DNA from: Chrysoperla carnea | Taxonomy: Eukaryota; Arthropoda; Insecta; Neuroptera; Chrysopidae | Direction of reading: 5' to 3' | DNA: 64,000 bases | Assembly: GCF_905475395.1 (NCBI RefSeq) | Contig: NC_058342.1 | Span: forward strand, 23,718,640-23,782,639 | In this document: piece after piece, positions 24,882 to 37,300 of the stretch | Numbering within the stretch: the stretch's first letter is position 1 | Layout: each line of letters starts with the position of its first letter | Notes under the pieces: generated by a model | What the model saw: the letters and a program-made list of their open reading frames with translations, nothing else | What the model was told of the DNA's origin: nothing | Database searches by the model: none | Translations under genes and position numbers: made by a program

Positions 24882-24922
24882 GAAATTGTCACTCCAGAAG
24901 TGCCTTCTGGAGTGACAATTTC
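24882..24922. repeat. Perfect 19-base hairpin
   Basis: GAAATTGTCACTCCAGAAG (24882-24900) is followed after three bases by its exact reverse complement (24904-24922). It is much more GC-balanced than its surroundings. It could be the fused ends of an excised or collapsed foldback element. Confidence 0.8.
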
Positions 24923-26202
24923 TTCTTGTCTCAACTTTCATATTTTTCAATCGTCTATCTCAATTTGGTAAGGTTGTACGGATTAAAAAGGGTATACATA
25001 AAAATTTTCAATATATTTAACTCAATTTGGAGGATTTTTTGAAGTACACCAAGTCCTAAAAACGTCGAAAATAGTTGTTAGCCTCTGAAAATCCTTTCCA
25101 AGATAATGAAATCTATCCCCTCATTACATTTTTTTCGCCAAGTATAATAATCCTCTATACCGAATACCAATTCATTAAGAGTAAAGGGGGCGGGTGGAGG
25201 TACCCAAAATGTTCCGGGAATATACGACTAAAAAATAAAACCACACACTTTAATTGATAACTTATGAATTTATTAATAATTTTTTTTCTTGAACTACAAA
25301 TTATTAATGAATTTTTCTTTTGTTTTTCTCGTAATAATGCGTTAATGAAGCCAGAAAAATTAACAGAATTTATTTATTTTTTTTCATTTTTTTTTTTTAA
25401 ATCGTACCATAAATTTTTGTTCCTTTATCACATAGCAAGGAATAACAAAAAAAAAACATAACCCGTCCGTAGTCGGGTACAAAAAAAAAAATTAAGAACA
25501 TTTTAAACAAACAAAAAATCCCAATAAATAATTTACATAATCATCTATATACAATTATAGATTTTTCATTTTTCTTTTTATTAAGAAAAACAAATGTTCA
25601 GCCATTTTGTTTTTGAAATCTCTCGTCTCGCTTGCGTTCAACACTTAATCTCAATCATTTTTTTTTAATATTCACACATTTATTAAGTTTTTGTACAAAT
25701 ATAAATATTATTTTTCATTTATTTTTTTTTTATTTTTTATTTTTTTTAAGGATTAAATTACTTAAGTCTGTACAATTTCACACTTTAAAAAAAAAAAAAA
25801 TTAAAGAAAATTTAGGAAAAGTAATATAATTTCCCACATACAAAAGAAAGTTTTTTTTTTTAAATAAATAGTTTTCATATATTATTTTAAGAAAAAAAAA
25901 ATTAAATTGGTTTGGAAATATTCAAATAATACGGAAAGTTTCAAAAATTAAGACAAAAAAACAACCCCCTCTCTTTTTTCCCCCCATCCTTCTAACAAAA
26001 CTGTTCAATTTTCAACATTGCCATTATCTCAAAATATCACCCTAGAAATTTGGAATACTACCCTGTACAAATTTTACTTAATTTTGAAGGCCCCCCAAAG
26101 ATTAAATAATTTGGAAATATAGTTAAAATTCATTCGATCATTTCGATTCGAAAATTCGATTTCGACGCAAGTTTAAGGGACGTTTTATTGTATTATACTA
26201 TC
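24923..26202. other. T-rich intergenic sequence
   Basis: Long T tracts on the plus strand (around 25380, 25720, 25850) make the Phe-rich openings at 25075-25829 meaningless. I recognise no gene or repeat family. Confidence 0.5.
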
Positions 26203-26480
26203 CATTTGGGTTCCTACATCCCTGAATATGAAAGAGTTCATATGTACAAGCAATGTGTATAAGAAAGATATAGTATTATATAATTAATAAATTATTGTAT
26301 CCAACACAAAACCCCCACTCTTCAAAGTCGATACAGGCACAAAGGTATGACAAGACTTCATACAATCCATGAAGAGTTTACACACACAAACATATAATAC
26401 TATATCTTTCTTATACACATTGTATGTACATATGAATTATGTCATACTCATGGATATAGGAACCCAAATGTATAGTCAAA
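26203..26480. repeat. Foldback element
   Basis: Arms at about 26203-26284 and 26389-26479 are reverse complements with a few changes ('ggttcctacatccctgaata' against 'catggatataggaaccc', and 'gaaagatatagtattata' against 'tataatactatatctttc'). The loop is about 100 bases. No coding. Confidence 0.75.
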
Positions 26481-28214
26481 AAGTCTGTAACGTGCGTTAA
26501 AATCGACGCCAGTGTAAACAGTTTTATTTATAAAACAATGCATAGAAAAAACTTGAATTGAAAACGTTCATTTGTTTTCACGCTCGCCCGACCAATGCCT
26601 TAAAAGGGATTTAACATAAATTACTCCAAAAATATATCACTTTATCCGATGATTTTTTATCTGACTTTAATTTAGTCCCACCTCTTCACTCTCCCACCCA
26701 GGACGAATTTTTTGCGATTCTACACCACTCCTAAATTCCATAGACTGCTGCAGTTTCATTTTCTTTGAATGCATCCAGCTTACACTCAAGAAGGAAAGAA
26801 AAGGCCAACAAATCTAGACTCTAAAAACCTCAATTTATCAAATTTTTTACGTTTTATGATTTTTTCTGATCGTTTTAAATTTCCCGGACTTGCGAGTAAA
26901 CTGTTTTTAAAATTTTGCTTAAAACGTCAGAAGGTGATTTTCGAAAATCACTAAAATATTAGTCGAATAATCTTGATACCGTATTAATCGAATAAATCCC
27001 TTCAACTCGTTACATTTTTTTTTTTTTTTTTATCAACCAAATAATTCGCATTGAGCAAATATTTTAAGTTGGCTTATCTAAATTAAGTAATACCAACTTG
27101 AATCATATAAAAAATAAATCGAAACCAATAAGTCGATTCTATAACTTAAATCCCTTTTCGCTTTATCTTCAAAAAAAATAATAATTTATCGCATTTACTT
27201 ATTACCATTGCAAACTCCTCTTCTAAGACGCCAATTTAGGCTTAGAACCGTGAGGTCCTAGATCGACAATTAATATTTAAAAAGCTTCTGAACATAAAGA
27301 ATTTGTCCCGGTCCTTCAAATCAATTGTCATCAAAAAAGGCGCCATATCGGACAGGGTTTATGGTGGCATGGAACCTAAACTCGTCACTGATCCCTCCAA
27401 ACAGTTTGCTGAAAACTATACAATTTTAAATCATTTTCTGTGCGAAAAATTGCTCGAATTATTTTATAATTTTATCTAGGAAGCTTTTTTTTAAGTTAGA
27501 AAATCGACCCCTTAAATCACTTCCATCATCATTTCGAATTAAAATTGGTTGAGAAAAGTTATTTTTTTTAGTCTAGGAACTGACATGTATCTCTATGTAA
27601 AAATCCTAATCGTCTGATAAGTTTATTGATTTAGAAAATATTTTTGTTTTTTTGGTTGGAAAATTTGATATTTTCGAGCTGCTGGAAGAGGAATTAAAAA
27701 CATTTGTCAGATCTGCTAGCTGCGTATTATCATGTACCAAATTATCATCATCAGAAGAGATTTTAACAGAAAAATTCATGACAACTCCTTAACCACATTC
27801 AGCAAAAGTAAAACGCAAAATTATTTGTTTCAGCCAAAACACAAAATATTAGAAGGCATGTAGCTTTGTTATCCTTGCGAGCCTAAACAGCTTGACAATG
27901 TGATTGAAATATTGAGCTGCTGTTCCTGTGACCCAGTTATGTGACCTGTGATCCAATGAGTAAACAAATTGAAACTAGATTCATCACACAAAAATTTTCA
28001 TGTGATTCGATTCATAGCCGTATAATTTTAATAACACCTCGAAATTTAGAGTAAAATGAGATTCTTCGAATTCATTTTTGTGTTCTTAAAATGAATTATA
28101 CTAAGGTTCTCTACCAATCTCACATTTGAGGAAAGAAACAGAACTCTAATTTCAATTTGATGTGCGTTTCATAGCCGTCCGTATATCTTTGCCAACATTT
28201 CGAAACGCAGAATA
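26481..28214. other. AT-rich intergenic sequence
   Basis: The plus opening at 26769-26954 has no domain or splice context. I see no tRNA, SINE or transposon signature. Confidence 0.45.
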
Positions 28215-28738
28215 AAACAAGTAAAAACAAACAATTGACTGAGTTTATTGTTGAAATACCATGTCACACATACATAACTGATATCCCCAAATAATACATA
28301 CTATACAATTTACGACCAATTTGCACCCTTACGGGTAAACAGTGATGTTTACGAAAAAATGTTTCAAACAAAAGTTGTTTATTTTTTGATAAGGAAAATT
28401 TTTTAAATTCAAACTTTTGTTCTATCTCTAACGGTTTACAAGATGGGTCCTACGGACCCATAGGTCAAGACCCAATTGACCTAAGTTGCTCATTTACGAA
28501 CTCGACCTCCCTTTTTAAGTCCTGAATACGCTGTAAAAATTTCAGCTTGATATTTTTTTTTCGTTTTTGAGTTATCGTGTTGGTAGACAGACGGACAGAC
28601 AACCGAAAATGGACTAATTGGGTGATTTTATAAACACCTATACCAAAATTTTGTTCATAGCATCAATATTTTTAAGCGTTACAAACTTGGGACTAAACTT
28701 CGTATACCTTGCATATTACATTTATGCATGGTATAATA
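28215..28738 (+). repeat. Family A dispersed repeat
   Basis: Runs from 'acaaacaattgactgagttt' to 'tttatgcatggtataat', with all the internal signature blocks. Its last part contains the open hydrophobic frame (NTYTKILFIASIFLSVTNLG) seen at the same place in several other copies. Confidence 0.8.
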
Positions 28739-29536
28739 AATTAGCACATCTTCCAGTTCTCTTTTATGTCCTTAAAATGAACCTTGGTAGAGCCCAAAAG
28801 AATCCATGATAACAAAGTTACATGCCTGCAAATATCGTGTATTTTAAACGAATCAAAAATTTTACCTTTTTATTTCTGCGGAATTTATTTACAAACAGAA
28901 AAAAAATACATAAAAATTAAAAATCTGTTAAGGTTTGTTTTCAGTCATATTTTGTTTTTTTTTTTATTTTTTTGTTTTTATTATTATTAAATTTTGGATA
29001 TTACATAAAGCATATTAATTTATTAATTATAATTTTTTTTGGATTTTTCTTTAAAAATTATTTTTAAATTTTTTTTTGGAATTATTAATAAGTTTTATTA
29101 CATAGTGTATAAAAAAGTGAACTGTTTTGTATCTTTTCTTTTTTTTTGTAATATTTTCTATGGTTTTTGTATTGTTTTTGGACAATCACTAATCGATTTT
29201 GAATTGTTGTAAAAAAAAAGCGGGAAGAATTTGAATTTCTGTTTGGGTTATATAAGGTTTATTTATGTTTTTTTTAAAACAATTCAAAATTTTACAATAA
29301 TTCTTTTTAAAAAAAAATATGTTATACAAAATTTATTACTTTGTAAAATAATTTTTTCCAGGCATTTACAACTTAATAAATATATAATAACGAAGTCGGG
29401 GATTTTGTTTTTTTTTGGTTAAATGATCGCAGTATCAATTCACTATAATTCGATTATTCCCGAATCATTTAAGAAAAAACAAAATGGGTAAATCGTTTTA
29501 TTTTGAATTTATATAAAGTGTGGAAGATTAAAAATA
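28739..29536. other. T-rich intergenic sequence
   Basis: Poly-T rich on the plus strand. The openings at 28784-28990 and 29231-29422 are Phe/Tyr runs caused by composition. No feature supported. Confidence 0.5.
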
Positions 29537-29689
29537 CAGGGTGACGATTTAACTTCTGTCAGATAAAAAGATTCTGAATAGAAATGCATCTGTCTCAAAA
29601 ATTGAAAAATCAAAATATACTAATTCCGAGATAATTTCCCTCTAAATCGAAACTAAAATACACATAGAATTTTTAGAATTAATTAATAA

Positions 29690-30205
29690 TTCTTCATTAC
29701 TAGGTTCAGTATCATCAGACAATTCTACCGAGCCACCATGGGGAATTCCCATGGGAACTTCCCTAATCTCGATTAGGGAAAATTATCTCGGAATCTATAA
29801 ATTCAACTTCAATTCTAACCAGAATATCTTGATTTTTAAATATCTTGAAAATACAGTTAAATCAAGGAATTTCAAGATTCTTGAAATATTCAGGAATTTT
29901 GCAAAAATGATAAACATTATTTGAGCCGAATTCAGATAATCGCCATATTGACATCTTCTTCATTATTAGATTGAGTATAATCAGACAATTCTACCGAGCC
30001 ACCATAAGGAAAATAAGCATCCGAGTGGTTAAACTCCATGTATCGATTTCGTACAAACGTACCTGAATAACCAAGATCATTTGAACGATTACGACATTGT
30101 TCGGAAAATAGTGCCTCCGCTATTTCTTCGGCCCTAGATTCATTATAATCAGGTATTCTACCGATCTTCTATCTTAGGGAAAGTCAACATCCCGATGGTT
30201 AGCGT
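29690..30205 (-). pseudogene. Decayed copies of the acidic ~29-residue-repeat protein
   Basis: The minus strand reads, in order: a damaged unit (about 30205-30130, with an in-frame stop and a frameshift); a long open stretch, PDYNESRAEEIAEALFSEQC then RNRSNDLGYSGTFVRNRYMEF (about 30140-30030), running without a break into NHSDAYFPYGGSVELSDYTQ and SNNEED (about 30030-29955), then a stop; and, beyond one inverted-repeat arm, a third unit GIPHGGSVELSDDTEPSNEE (about 29757-29690). The 49-kb exon begins at an acceptor just before GNHPDNDLPYGG, whereas here the equivalent NHSDAYFPYGG is fused to upstream coding-like sequence. That suggests the copy derives from a spliced form. Confidence 0.6.
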
Positions 30206-30395
30206 CAATATGGCGATTATCTGAATTTGGCTCAAATAATGTTTATCATTTTTGCAAAATTCCTGAACATTTCAAGAATCTTGAAATTCCTTGATTTAAC
30301 TGTATTTTCAAGATATTTAAAAATCAAGATATTCTGGTTAGAATTGAAGTTGAATTTATAGATCCCGAGATAATTTTCCCTAATCGAGATTACAT
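29768..30395. repeat. Large inverted repeat inside the 29.5-30.6 kb element
   Basis: Arms of about 185 bases (29768-29953 and 30208-30395) are close reverse complements: 'gataatcgccatattgac' pairs with 'gtcaatatggcgattatc' at the inner ends and 'tcgattagggaaaattatct' with its complement at the outer ends. They flank about 250 bases holding two of the acidic-repeat units. Confidence 0.85.
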
Positions 30396-30585
30396 TCCCC
30401 TAATATTTCTTAGAATTCCTTGACATGTTCAGATTTTCAAGATTTTTTCCGATATCCTATCGATCTGAATCAAATTCCAGAAGAATAATTTTTATCGTTT
30501 TCCCTAATCGAGAATAAAATTCCTGACCATTTCAAGAATCATGGAATTCCTTGATATTTTAAAGATTTTATAGATCGCACGCCTG

Positions 30586-30993
30586 AAAAATATGAAGGTG
30601 ATTACGCATTCGTGATCTTTATATAAATTCAAAATAAAGCGTAGTTAATTGTTTTTTTTTTTATTTTTGGATTTTTGCAAATGTGAGATTTACTAAGTAA
30701 ATATAATTTTTTTTGTCTAAGAATATTTTTTAGACATAATTTTTGCCTTTTTCTAAATAACAAATGACTAGTACTTTTTTTTAAATATGTTTGAAAAAGT
30801 AAAGGGGGGCTGGGCAGGAACAATACAAATTAGGAAGTAACGGGAAGTAGGAGGTGAGGGGAAAATGTAATTCTTTGAAAATTTATATAATAACACTATT
30901 AAAATTTTTTTTCATTTCAAAAAAAAAAAGTAATTAGAAAAAACATTAAAAACAAATGAAAATTGATAAACTGTCAATAAACAAACAAAAAAA
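30586..30993 (-). other. Kcmf1 3' UTR and downstream flank (inferred)
   Basis: Directly downstream of the stop codon of the distal Kcmf1 last exon on the minus strand. A/T-rich with no other gene. Polyadenylation site not resolvable by eye. Confidence 0.35.
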
Positions 30994-31314
30994 CTATCTG
31001 TTTGAAGATGATGCGCTTTTCACACCATGTGATTTCAATTTTGTATTAATTTTCGTGGTTTGTGTTGTTGCACCAGTATTGTTTGCCAATTTTAGCGTGT
31101 CAGCAGTATTATTGGCACTGGCTCCACTAGTAGCGGCTCCAAACTCTTGTTGTATGGACGGTGGTGGGGCTGTAAGTTGCTGTTGTTGTTGTTGTTGTTG
31201 TTGCTGATTACGATGATGTCCACGGCCACGTGATCTTACTCCCTGGCTTCTTGTAGGTGCCGGGGTGGATTGTGCTGCGATTGCTGCGGCTGTGATGATG
31301 ACATTGGATGTGTG
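30994..31314 (-). CDS. Kcmf1: Kcmf1 exon 8, distal last exon (Gln tract)
   Basis: A 106-codon plus stop frame in a GC-richer island: HTSNVIITAAAIAAQ, SRGRGHHRN, a run of ten Gln, LTAPPPSIQQEFGAAT, and a Thr/Asn/Lys-rich end KSASSSNR. The frame opens immediately after TGTGTCGTAG, whose TAG would be an in-frame stop, so this acceptor fits the frame. It lies 7.4 kb from exon 7 and shares no family motif. Linkage to Kcmf1 rests on phase, strand and composition. A second acceptor (TTGCCAG) 20 bases upstream would give a different, shorter Gln-rich frame. Confidence 0.6.
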   Translation of the reverse strand, partial: HTSNVIITAAAIAAQSTPAPTRSQGVRSRGRGHHRNQQQQQQQQQQLTAPPPSIQQEFGAATSGASANNTADTLKLANNTGATTQTTKINTKLKSHGVKSASSSNR

Positions 31315-34300
31315 CTACGACACAAACCCACAAACTGGCAATCGGAATAATACTTCTGGGTTAGTTTATTTTGTCTTCTTTCATTTTTTTTTTTTTAATA
31401 TATCGGTTATAACGACATTTAAGGGACTACACACTTATCGATGTTATAAGCGATATGTAACTTTTAAGGTAGTATGAGCGCCAAGGCAAGTTTAGTTTGG
31501 TAATGCTTTCTCTAAAAATCATCCTTCTCTGAGGCAAAAAAAGACCGGTCGTCAAAAGACAAGTTGGATCATCAAGAGTCGAATCAAGACGCCTCAACAT
31601 GAATCAATGGTCACTATAACCGACTTCATTGTACAATAGAACAACACAAGACAAAAAATTACAAGAGTCACCATAACTGTTGTCAGTCATAATGTGACGA
31701 ATTGGCTAAGTGCCGACTGAATGATGTGGGTGGCCTATATTATAGGTAGATATCTAAAAAACGGAGGTTAAACCCCATTATTATTAATTATCAGTAATTA
31801 TGTTACAAGGGGGCTCATTTCGTGGTTTTTTTGACTAAATTCATCCTTCTCCAAGGAGGAATGAAAGCCCTATCGTCAAAAGATAAGTTAGAACAGCAAG
31901 CTGATCGAATTGCGGTGCTTCAACCTAACTCTTTGGTGTTGGGGTGAAGCACCGCAATCAACAATTTTCTGCTAGTCTTTTGTCGATCGTGCTTCGAGGA
32001 TGATTTTTAGCGAAAGATTCTCTAAATTATTTTTTAGTTACATTTCTTTTAGAAGATAAAATTTTCTGTAGAGATAAAAACGTACACATTATCACTTACA
32101 AGGACTATCGGATATAACGACTATAATTGTGAATTCCTCTAATCCCGTTATAACCGGTTTTGACGGTTGATAATTTTTTAAACTTAAAAGTCTCAGTTTT
32201 TTGTTTTGATAGTGTGTAATTTGTGAGATTCAGTCAAAGTTTATCTGGTAAGATGGTTTCGCTATCCTAGGCAAAGTATATTAAAAGTGGCGTTTCAAAA
32301 ATTTATATCAATATAAAGTGTTTCAGGAAAATTGATAAGCTATTTTCAAATTTCATTCCAAGAGAAATCTTTGATGATGAAAAAAGAAAAATCTATTTGC
32401 TCATCATTAAAAAAAATTTCAAAGCTTTTCCTGAAACAGTTTGAGTAATGTTAGTAATGATTACCCCATTCTAAAAATAAAATTAAGTTTCTATTTATTC
32501 CAAAAAAAATTCCAAAGCATATTAATTACGGTCGTATATTATGTAAGCCTTAAGATTTACGCATCAACGGAAAGGTATCGATGACGTGGACGGATAGACA
32601 AATAGCGTGCATGACATTGCCTGATTTTAGCACTCTTATTTTGGTAAACTTCATTTACTAAAATTGCTTTCAGTAATTCAGTATTCAAGGCAGTATAATC
32701 TTTGGCAACTGAATTCATTTTGGCTTTTATTTTGAACGAAAATATATAGCCAAAATCGGTTATAACGACACATCGGTTATAGTGACCAGCTATCATTGGA
32801 ATTAATTATTTTTAATTGTTTAGGCCCTTAAGAATATGTACTTAAGCGGATTTTTCAAAAGTTAAATTATTTTTGGAGATACAGCGACTTTTAACGAAGT
32901 TCGAATTGATCGCTCTGTACTGCGAGCTTCTGTTGATTCAAAAAAAGGCAAAAAAACAGGTCATATGATATATAAGAAGGGCCAATGTATGGATCTGAGA
33001 TACTCTGCCGGAATTGTCTCTCAAACTTAAAACGCGGTTTTCATGAAAACTACATTTTTGGAAGTTCGACTCGACCGATTTCTTTGAAATATGGTGGAAA
33101 TCTTCCTTATAAATCTTCATATTCTCTGACATTTCTAGGTACATCGCCCCCTCCCCCTCTGCAAACAATTTTAGCCTTCTCTGATCGATACTAAAATCCC
33201 TTGACATATCTAGGCTTTCCAGGTAGGTCTTTTGACGGCCAGGTTTTCATTTTCCTCAACGATTGGTGATTTTTATTAAAAATCACAAAATAAGTTCCTA
33301 ATTACATTTCTCTTAGAAGATAATTATTCGTAAAAGATAATATATACACGGTGTTCTGTTATTGACTGCAGATCGTGGGCCTACAGAATAAGCTCATAAA
33401 GACGAGGGAAAAAGTTATTTACCAATTTTGGATCTGAGCCCTAATTTAGGCGCTACAGGTATGACAAAAATTGATAAATTTATTCATTCACTGAATATCA
33501 TTCGATAACCAGCAGCCAATGATAATCAGTAGATATTAATAAATTTCATTTAATAATATTCAACTTAAGAAGGGATATCAACTGATTTCATTCGATTAAA
33601 ATATAAAAAGTAGAGATTTGACAAAAACCAATGAAATAATTTTTTTAAATGTTTTTTCAAAATAATATAATCGAATGAAATCAGTTGATATCCCTTCTTA
33701 AGTTGAATATTATTAAATGAAATTTACTAATATCTACTGATTATCTTTGGATCTTGGTTATCGAATGATATTCAGTGAATGAACAAATTTATCAATTTTT
33801 GTCATACCTGTAGCGCCCAAATTAGGGCTCAGATCCAAAATTGGTAAATAACTTTTTCCATCGTCTTTATGAGCTTATTCTGTAGGCCCACGATCTGCAG
33901 TCAATAACAGAACACCGTGTATATATATATCGTTTATAGCAACCGTAATTTTAGGTCCCTCCAATGTCATTTATAATCGATTTTGATTGTTCTTTGATCG
34001 AATTGTAGAATCGAAAATGATTTTAATCGTAGATTATACTGGATTTAAAGAGACTATATTACACACATAGTAGCCCAGAAAAATAAAGGTTTTTCTACTT
34101 AAAAAATTCAAGAGAAGTTTTTTCGCCGAGATTATTTTTATTCGGATGCAAGAACTTACTTATGTAAAGTCCATTACTAAATCATGTACGAAAAAAAAGA
34201 TTCACTTGGATTTTTTAAGCGGATCGACGTTTTTATTTTCTTATTTTTCTGGGCTATAGACCATATTAGAACAGAAAAACACACATATATTTAAAAAAAA

Positions 34301-37300
34301 ACAATGGAATTAATAAAAAAGTAAATTTGAAAAACGCACCTTAAGAACAATCCGTGTAGCCAAAATGGTATTTCAACAATTTTAGTAGATATCAGTTTCG
34401 TAAATATTTAGTTTAGTATTAATTTCAAAAATTATTTAAGGACCTTTTCATAAATTTTCAAGCAACAACAAAATTAATTATTTAAAAACTCTGTATGTAC
34501 TGAAATGAGCTTACGAGAAAATGTTTGTTTTTAAGGGAACATTTTTATTTCTAGATTTGAACGGCTTAAAATAATTATATTAAGGAATGTTTTCGTGTTG
34601 GAGCACATAAAAATGGCTTTAATTAGAATTAGCAAATTATCTGGATTATTTCAGAAAAAACAGGATATGTTATTTCATTTAGAGTTCTAAAACTGTTTTT
34701 CATTGACACAGATCTAAATTCCAAAGCATACTCCATAAGAACATATATATTAAGGACGTAAAACTAGAGTGGAGAGAGTAGCTATCTGAGCCAGCCGGTC
34801 GTTGCATACTTTATACTGCGCATCAGGTTGTCTTTTGTTTTCAATCAATTTAACAATTTCAATTGTTTTAAATCACTTAGACAGTCTGATGCGCAGTACA
34901 AAATACGCAAAGACCAATGGCTAGACCCCGACCAGAGAGGCATCTTAAATTCAGCCACAGGCGCTTATAGCTCGGCATAGCAGGTTCCATGTCCTTAATA
35001 TATATGTTCTTGATTCTTCTACTAGTTCTCCCTACGATTTTTTGATAAAAAAAATACTGAATTGTTAATTTTTTTAAAATTTCCCCCAAGAAAAATATGC
35101 TATTTGGCCTACAGAGCTATCGGAAAATAAATTAAGCAATCTCCCTACAACTAGTATCTCATATACCGATCATTTTCTCTGACCGATCTAAAATCCTCAA
35201 ACTATTCTTCAATTTATTCAGGATCTTAAAATTCTGTAACCCTTCCAGATTTAATCATCATCCAGTCCAATAAATTCTAGGTATATGAGGTGCTGGTTTT
35301 TTGGAAACTGCTCTTTACCGAGAGCTAAGATCGATCGTACGCTCTCCGATTCGAAAACGATCCGAATTATAACATATCCAAAATTATTGAAATCCCTGCT
35401 TTCTTAAAAGAATTGAAAAGTTGCTTATTTTCGAAAATAAATCAATCACATGAAAAGGTCCTTAAAAAATTACACAGATAATTTGTAAAAAAAAAAAAAA
35501 AAAAAAACATTGACAATTTTTTGAAAAATCCAAACAATTACTAAAAATACATCAAATACAATAATATTTTGGCCAAATTATTTTTTATGGTACAATTTAC
35601 GAATAATTAAATTGCGCAGGCGTTATTGAATTTTATTACTAATAACAAAAGCGATTTTAGGGTGGTAATAATTAGGATCTTAAAATTGTATTAGGAATAA
35701 TTCTAAAATTGTGCTGTTATTTTGTAAGGCGTAGAAAGGATTTTCCATTTAAAATGATACAAGGGCACTCAAAAAATTTCACATTTCGACGACGTTCGCA
35801 ATTGCATGGTGTTTGTATAATTTACTGAATCGATTTTTAATTTAAAATCACTTTCTAAAGTTTTTAAGGACTGTTTAGGCAAGTGGTAATAACCGACAGA
35901 AGAATCGTTTTGCCATCAAAAAAATCATTCTTTGCAGCCGTTGTTCCTTTCTATGTTTCTATGTATTGGATACACGATTCAATGAAAAATAATTAATTTT
36001 CAATACAAAAGTTCGGGGATAGAAACTTCGAAAATTGTATTGAAAACTAATTATCTATATATATCTATATCCCACTAATGTACTTTATTTTGTTAACTAC
36101 GATAAACACCAATAAATGTCAGGAAGAGTCATATTTTGCAGTACATGTACACTGATAAAACGGCGTTTTTTTAAAACGAAATCTCGCTAGATTGACTTTT
36201 TGCCTCAAAAATCCCCTGCATACTCATCAACGATCTCGGAAATGACTCCAACGATTTTCATGAAATTGAGTATGTAGTTGATTTTTGAGGCAAAAAGTCA
36301 ATCTAGCTAGGTTTCATTTTAAAAAAACGCCGTCTTATCAGTGTTTTTAGAAAAAACTGAAACATAAACTGCAAAATATGACTCTTCCTGACATCTATTA
36401 GTGTTTATCGTAGTTAACGAAATAAAGTACATTAGCGGGACAAGAATTGTTTGTTTAAATATATAAAATTAATTGACACACAAAATTTAAGTTTTTTGAT
36501 ATTACTTCCGTTTTGGTATCGAAACACCTTCAGTTTAAAATTTTTTCATTTTAAATAAAAAACCCTTACTAATTTAAAATGTTTGCCTTTTTGTTAATTG
36601 GTGCAAATAAATTTTTTTTTTATTTTGAATATTTCAAGCGGACTATTTCGACATTGATAAAAATTTAGTCGTGACTAATTTTGATCTAAGAAAACTAACG
36701 ATAAGTGGCAATTTTTAAGATAGATCTAATTTTTTACAGGGTGGTGATCGAATTGTTCTTTTGAAATTCCGTTTTCCAAAATTCTCACCGTAAGTAGAAT
36801 GATTTGAAATTATTTTAGTCGAAAAAAAAAATTGAAAACTTTATTTGCGTCAAATCCTCCTCTCCTTACGAAAAGCGTACCACCCGAAGGCGAGACGTCT
36901 CTGGGTAAGAGACAATATTTTAAGCAGATGAAGCTATAGGATTCTGTCATGGCCAGACGCCACACATAATGCCCACAGATACTAAACCTGACACCCTACA
37001 AGTTTCCGCAGGTGCAAATAATATGTATGGAGGTTTCTTCATCCAAGTGGGATAATCAGAGATCCCCATGTTATGAAGATGCTAGTTCAATCAACAATAT
37101 CATGTCAAGAGACCCACCATCCTTTTCAACTGTGCTCTAGTGACTTTTAACCGAACACAGTCGAATGGCGTAGGTTATACACAATTTGACCTGCAAGTCC
37201 TGCGCAAAATTCTAGTAATCAAAATGGACTTGTCGTAGCCATTTCTTGATTCGATAAATTACGAAGCATCTTGCCATGGGATTGAAAAACTTAGGTGAAA

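Larger units (their letters stand above)
29537..30585. mobile_element. Family D-like element carrying captured acidic-repeat sequence
   Basis: The left end reads CAGGGTGACGATTTAACTTC and the right end reads TTATAGATCGCACGCCTG, diverged inverted termini of the family D type. Inside are a large inverted repeat and three decayed copies of the acidic-repeat coding unit also present at 49.1-49.4 kb. No transposase is present. Element assignment rests on the termini only and is therefore tentative. Confidence 0.5.

Noticed and set aside
30956..31207. Plus-strand opening with a poly-Cys end
   Set aside because: It is the antisense of the poly-Gln codons of the Kcmf1 distal exon.
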